Assembly: GCA_964533045.1 (NCBI GenBank)
Contig: CAZHKT010000020.1
Coordinates: 1 to 34,222 of the forward strand
Source: JACQNR01 sp964533045
GTDB lineage: Bacteria; Acidobacteriota; Terriglobia; UBA7540
Direction of reading: 5' to 3'
Length of the DNA stretch: 34,222 nt
The position numbers and the translations under genes are program-made. Of the stretch, positions 31,179 through 34,222 are shown one piece after another; position 1 is the first letter of the stretch; every line of letters begins with the position of its first letter. The notes beneath the pieces were generated by a model. The model saw nothing but the letters and a program-made list of their open reading frames with translations. It was not told where the DNA came from and ran no database searches.

Positions 31179-31757
31179 TCAGGGATGGGCAGGTGCGGGG
31201 TTGGGAGGTGCAAGGCCGAGCGCGTCGGCCGCGCCGCGCATGGCTTCAATGCAGAAGGCGATATGCTCGTCGAGCGGCACGCCCAGTTCTTCCGCGCCCT
31301 TGATGATGTCGTCACGGCTGACGGCGCGGGCGAACGCTTTGTCCTTCATCCGCTTGCGCACCGACTTCGCTTCCAAGGTGGCGATGCGGTCGGGCCGGAC
31401 ATAAGCGCACGCGGTGACGAACCCCGCCAGTTCATCGCAGGCAAACAGCGCTTTCGCCATCAGGGTGTCACGGGCAACTCCGGTGTAATCAGCATGGCCC
31501 AGGATGGCCGTGCGAATCTCGTCGGAGAAACCGCGTTGCTTCAGGATCTCGCTGCCCTTCAGCGGATGGTCGGGCGCGTTCGGATACATTTCGTAATCAA
31601 AGTCGTGAATCAGGCCGGTGATAGCCCACTTCTCCTCGTCTTCGCCGAACTTGCGCGCGCAGGCGCGCATGCAGGCCTCCACCGCCAGCGCGTGCTTGCG
31701 CAAGCTGTCGCTCTTGGTGTATTCACACAACAGCTGCCACGCGGATTCGCGGTCCAC
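31179..31757 (-). CDS. HD-domain hydrolase (HDIG-type)
   Basis: A 192-residue cytoplasmic metal phosphohydrolase. HD residues are His22 (LRKHALAVEA), His51-Asp52 (GLIHDFDYE), a downstream histidine at 64 (PDHPLKG), His88 (ILGHADYTG) and Asp ~107 (FACDELAG), the HDIG/HD superfamily set often acting on nucleotides. I chose GTG 31755-31757 because GGGGGAGGTGA lies just upstream; the ATG at 31781 would be at or before the transcription start predicted from TATAAT at 31785-31790. The substrate is unknown. It converges with the beta-CASP gene and is divergent from tRNA-Val. Confidence 0.85.
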   Translation of the reverse strand: MDRESAWQLLCEYTKSDSLRKHALAVEACMRACARKFGEDEEKWAITGLIHDFDYEMYPNAPDHPLKGSEILKQRGFSDEIRTAILGHADYTGVARDTLMAKALFACDELAGFVTACAYVRPDRIATLEAKSVRKRMKDKAFARAVSRDDIIKGAEELGVPLDEHIAFCIEAMRGAADALGLAPPNPAPAHP

Positions 31758-31784
31758 GGATTCACCTCCCCCAGAGTCCATCGC

Positions 31785-31790
31785 ATTATA
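31785..31790 (-). promoter_or_regulatory. -10 box of the HD hydrolase gene
   Basis: Perfect TATAAT on the minus strand. Transcription would start near 31778, about 20 bases before the GTG start, leaving room for the ribosome binding site. The -35 (GTGTCA, 16-base spacing) is weak. Confidence 0.55.
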
Positions 31791-31805
31791 CCCGACGCGC
31801 CCTCG

Positions 31806-31834
31806 TTGACACGACTTGGCGCTTCGTTTAACTT
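31806..31834 (+). promoter_or_regulatory. Promoter of tRNA-Val
   Basis: TTGACA (31806-31811), 17 bases, TAACTT (31829-31834). The -35 is consensus; the -10 is moderate. The tRNA begins 16 bases after the -10, as expected for a stable RNA with a short 5' leader. Confidence 0.65.
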
Positions 31835-31850
31835 GGAAGGTGACCTCTTC

Positions 31851-31928
31851 AGGCCCGTAGCTCAGCCCGGTTAGAGCGCTACCTTGACACGGTAGAGGTC
31901 TGGGGTTCGAGTCCCCACGGGCCTACCA
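31851..31928 (+). tRNA. tRNA-Val (GAC)
   Basis: A full cloverleaf can be drawn: acceptor AGGCCCG/CGGGCCT, D stem GCTC/GAGC, anticodon stem CTACC/GGTAG around the loop TTGACAC (anticodon GAC), 5-base variable loop, T stem TGGGG/CCCCA with loop TTCGAGT, discriminator A and encoded CCA. It reads GTC and GTT valine codons. Length with CCA is 78 bases. Confidence 0.95.
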
Positions 31929-32256
31929 GCTCAATCCTCTCAGGCCGGGGGAGATCCTCGTTTCCCGTGGCGGCCTGTTCATGGCCAGTTGGAGCGCACC
32001 ACGGAATCGTGCGGCGGATGGCAGGCGCGCCCGTCTCGCCCTCACCTTGCACCAATCCGGATGCAGATGCAGGTCAGCATCCTCCTTGTTTCAACTTGCC
32101 GGGGCATGCGCGGCGCTCGCGGCGGCTTTTCCCGGCGTCCCATTGCATTGACTGGATTTTGGGCCCGGCGTATCCTGCCCTCAGCCGAAGGGGCCTCGCC
32201 TGCTTTCTTCGGATGGCTGACCTCCTCGGACTTTTGGTGACTGAAGGCAGCAACCC
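31929..32256 (+). other. 328 bp gap with a promoter for the DUF3592 gene (32148-32176)
   Basis: Downstream of the tRNA there is no supported gene. TTGACT (32148-32153), 17 bases and TATCCT (32171-32176) form a likely promoter 81 bases before the next ATG. The stretch just after the tRNA shows no clear terminator, and no attachment-site-like repeat of the tRNA 3' end was seen. Confidence 0.5.
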
Positions 32257-32868
32257 ATGGCAACTTCGCCAAACGCACCGACCCAACTGTTCTGCGTGAT
32301 TTTTGGGGGGGTAGGGCTGGTTCTGCTGGGCGTGGCCGGCTGGCTTGGTCATCGTCAGTACACCATCATGACCGAGTGGCCGTCGGTCGAGGCCGAGGTC
32401 GTCAAGAGCGAGGTCACGCACCATCGCAGTCAGACGACGGATAGAACTTCGGCCACAGACATGTACACGGCCGAGATTGTGTTCCGCTACACGCTGAACG
32501 GCCAAGAGTTCGTGACGCCCTCGACGACGGGTTACAGCAGTTCGAGCTATCCGGAGATGAAGCGGAAGGTGGACGCCTATCCTCCCGGATCGCGACACGC
32601 CATCCGCTATAACCCCGCCGACGCTAATGACATTCGGTTCAATGCCGGCTACAACCTGGGCTTCTTCTTCGTGCCCCTGCTCCTGGGAGGGATGGGGATC
32701 GTCTTCACCGGGTTCGGCGTGCTGGTTCTCTGGCTCCCCCGGCGCGAAATCTCCCTTCAATGCCGCTCCTGCGGGCAGACGGTCACCCGGGACCAGAATT
32801 ACTGTCCCCACTGCGCGGCGCCCGTCGTCGTCCGTTCGGGCCCGCAAGGAGGTCAGCATGGCGAGTGA
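32257..32868 (+). CDS. DUF3592 membrane protein with C-terminal zinc ribbon
   Basis: A 203-residue membrane protein. Transmembrane helices at ~12-31 (FCVIFGGVGLVLLGVAGWLG) and ~133-159 (LGFFFVPLLLGGMGIVFTGFGVLVLWL) flank an extracytoplasmic beta domain (~40-130) with the DUF3592 pattern WPSVEAEVVKSEV, then FRYTLNGQEF and AIRYNPADANDIRF. After the second helix the cytoplasmic tail has CRSCGQ and YCPHC, a double CXXC zinc ribbon (~168-187). The function of DUF3592 is unknown. A ribosome binding site GAAGG precedes the ATG. The last 11 bases overlap the next gene, which has its own strong AAGGAGG inside this gene, so the two are a pair. Confidence 0.85.
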   Translation: MATSPNAPTQLFCVIFGGVGLVLLGVAGWLGHRQYTIMTEWPSVEAEVVKSEVTHHRSQTTDRTSATDMYTAEIVFRYTLNGQEFVTPSTTGYSSSSYPEMKRKVDAYPPGSRHAIRYNPADANDIRFNAGYNLGFFFVPLLLGGMGIVFTGFGVLVLWLPRREISLQCRSCGQTVTRDQNYCPHCAAPVVVRSGPQGGQHGE

Positions 32869-33097
32869 ATCGGAAATCCAGGAAGAAGCGGGGCGAGTCC
32901 GGCGTTTGCAGTTTGTAGTGGGACTCACGATGAACGTCATCGCGACGTCGGACCTGACGGTCGAGGAGGCGGCCGAATTGGTGGCGGCGGCGCGCCGCTA
33001 TGCACTGGGCCTATTCCCAGACAAAGCGGGGACTTACGACCTGATCTATGCACCCCGCTTCCAGCGCCTCATGGCGGAAAGGTTTCGACTGCAATAG
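32858..33097 (+). CDS. Small protein of unknown function (79 aa)
   Basis: The ATG at 32858-32860 has a near-perfect AAGGAGG (32846-32852) upstream, inside the DUF3592 gene, and overlaps that gene by 11 bases. The product is soluble and mostly helical: EEAGRVRRLQFVVGLTMN, then LTVEEAAELVAAARRYAL and a conserved-looking tail (YAPRFQRLMAERF). It has no known domain. Coupled translation suggests it acts with the DUF3592 membrane protein, possibly on its cytoplasmic side; that is inference. Confidence 0.75.
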   Translation: MASESEIQEEAGRVRRLQFVVGLTMNVIATSDLTVEEAAELVAAARRYALGLFPDKAGTYDLIYAPRFQRLMAERFRLQ

Positions 33098-33400
33098 CCT
33101 CTCCCGGCCCCGGTTAAGATCCATCCTGCCCCCTTACCCCCGACCACGGGCCGCGCCGTTACGACATGCCTCCGGCATTTCCGGCCGGGGAGACCAAGCG
33201 ATCGTCATGACCTTCTGTGGAAGCACGAGGCGCCCCCATCGCGGCCAGAGGCGGCGGCTGATCGCACTTGACTCGGACCTCTCCCCTTCCGGGATGGCAA
33301 ATTCGTTAACAATGGCAGAAATGTCGTTTCCCTCCACCCCCCTCGTGCTATAATCCGCCGCGAAATTCAAGGACGCGACCCTGAGACACCGGGTGAAAAT
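33098..33400 (+). other. 303 bp gap with an extended -10 promoter (33346-33354)
   Basis: No gene is supported here. TGCTATAAT (33346-33354) gives an extended -10 with a perfect TATAAT (33349-33354), 46 bases before the next ATG; the -35 is weak. The rest is featureless GC-rich DNA. Confidence 0.5.
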
Positions 33401-34222
33401 ATGAAGAAAAAGCTGGTGAGCATGGCAGGAACTCATTCCCCGACGCAGTGCAAACTGGAAGTTATCATGTCGGCTCTGGCCTTATGCTTCTTGATCAGCA
33501 GTGGAGTGTCCGCGCCTTTGTGGGGGACAGATTCCGGCAAGCCTGTCAAGAGTCCCCAGGCAACGCCCGGTATGCCTGCGCGAGCGCTGGACACCGGGAA
33601 ATTTGGGAATCTGCCGCTGAGCTTCGAACCCAACCGGGGCCAGACCGATTCGCCAGTCAAATTTCTCTCGCGCGGCCGCGGCTACCAGATCTTCCTGACA
33701 CCCAGCGAGACCGTTCTCTCCTTGCGAACGCCCGGCCGCACCGATTCGAAAGGCAAGAACCGGAATGAAAGAGCCGACGTGCTTCGGATGAGGTTGCTGG
33801 GCGCGCGCCCGGCGGCGCTGGCGGGTCAGGACAAACTGCCCGGCATCAGCAACTACTTCATCGGCAAAGACCCGGCCCGCTGGCACACCAGGATCCCCAA
33901 TTATCGGCGGGTCGTGGCCCCGCAAGTTTATCCGGGAATCGACCTGGTCTATTACGGGCAGGGCAAGCAACTGGAGTACGATTTCGTTCTTGCTCCGGGC
34001 GCCGACCCGCGCGCCATCCGCTTCGCGATCGAAACCGGAAATTCGAAAACCGAACCTCGAAACCTGAGAATCGAGTCGGAGGGCGACTTGGTCATCGCCT
34101 TGGAGGGTGGTGAAGTGCGCTTTCACCAGCCCCATGTCTACCAGGAGAAACCGGGAAGCAGCGGCCGCCAGTTGGTTCAGGGCCGCTATGTCCTTCACGC
34201 CAGGAACCGCGTGGGGTTCGAA
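33401..34222 (+). CDS. Large secreted SBBP/DUF7948-type protein, 5' end only
   Basis: An open frame of 274 codons running off the right edge without a stop. It begins MKKKLVSMAGTHS; the hydrophobic signal segment is ~21-38 (VIMSALALCFLISSGVSA). The mature N-terminus has the characteristic block LPLSFEPNRGQTDSPVKFLS, followed by GYQIFLTPSETVLSL, ISNYFIGKDPARW, PNYRRVVAPQVYPGIDLVYY and LEYDFVLAPGADPRAIRF. This is the N-terminal domain that in Acidobacteriota and relatives precedes beta-propeller (SBBP) repeats and Ig or C-terminal sorting domains in large surface proteins. A later ATG at 33467 is an alternative start just before the signal. Function is unknown; probably cell surface or extracellular. 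Confidence 0.85.
   Translation, partial: MKKKLVSMAGTHSPTQCKLEVIMSALALCFLISSGVSAPLWGTDSGKPVKSPQATPGMPARALDTGKFGNLPLSFEPNRGQTDSPVKFLSRGRGYQIFLTPSETVLSLRTPGRTDSKGKNRNERADVLRMRLLGARPAALAGQDKLPGISNYFIGKDPARWHTRIPNYRRVVAPQVYPGIDLVYYGQGKQLEYDFVLAPGADPRAIRFAIETGNSKTEPRNLRIESEGDLVIALEGGEVRFHQPHVYQEKPGSSGRQLVQGRYVLHARNRVGFE

Noticed and set aside
31929..32256. Integration (att) site downstream of tRNA-Val
   Set aside because: No integrase and no repeat of the tRNA 3' end were seen in the window.
32257..33097. Toxin-antitoxin pair
   Set aside because: Overlap and small size fit the layout, but neither protein shows a known toxin or DNA-binding motif and the first is a DUF3592 membrane protein.

Overview
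The window is a 34.2 kb piece of a GC-rich bacterial chromosome. The gene mix points to Acidobacteriota: an SBBP/DUF7948-type secreted protein, multihaem cytochrome c, DUF3592, a stand-alone methylmalonyl-CoA mutase catalytic subunit, a CecR/Ybh-like exporter, and many intergenic hairpins with TGAA loops. No rRNA or marker gene proves this, so the phylum is an inference. The content is mostly housekeeping and accessory metabolism. I see no phage, IS element, CRISPR array or recognisable defence locus.

Layout. At 1-5.6 kb are the start of an unknown minus-strand gene, a sulfite-oxidase-like molybdoenzyme, an RlpA-type wall protein with a very clear promoter, a PafA-like alkaline phosphatase, a secreted M15/VanY-like protein, a minimal J-domain protein and a 635 bp non-coding gap. 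At 5.6-13 kb are an acyl-CoA dehydrogenase, an unknown 253-residue protein, 6-phosphofructokinase with an altered catalytic loop, a secreted five-CXXCH cytochrome carrying a fibronectin III domain, and Ppx/GppA. At 13-19 kb are gamma-glutamyltransferase, a sugar-phosphate-isomerase-like TIM barrel and asparaginyl-tRNA synthetase (tightly coupled), then an S9 peptidase. At 19.4-21.4 kb arginase overlaps D-Ala-D-Ala ligase. At 21.7-25.6 kb lies a self-contained TetR-HlyD-ABC ATPase-ABC permease operon with a consensus promoter and a palindromic operator that reaches into the start codon. At 25.7-31.8 kb are a MEMO/AmmB protein, a small unknown protein, MscL with a zinc ribbon, a small two-helix membrane protein, the mutase subunit, a beta-CASP nuclease and an HD-domain hydrolase. 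From 31.8 kb to the end are tRNA-Val(GAC), a DUF3592 membrane protein with zinc ribbon, a small overlapping partner, and the 5' end of a large secreted SBBP-type protein.

How the genes relate. Peptidoglycan and envelope work recurs (RlpA, M15-like protein, Ddl, gamma-glutamyltransferase, MscL, the exporter), but the units are small and independently promoted. The strongest regulatory picture is the autoregulated exporter operon. The strongest biochemical oddities are Asn103 in phosphofructokinase, Asp in place of the catalytic Glu in the M15-like protein, and the zinc ribbons on MscL and the DUF3592 protein. Intergenic hairpins fall into related sequence groups and occur in most gaps from 6.8 to 26.8 kb. 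I did not find a convincing undescribed multi-gene system; the best candidates are listed with their limits.
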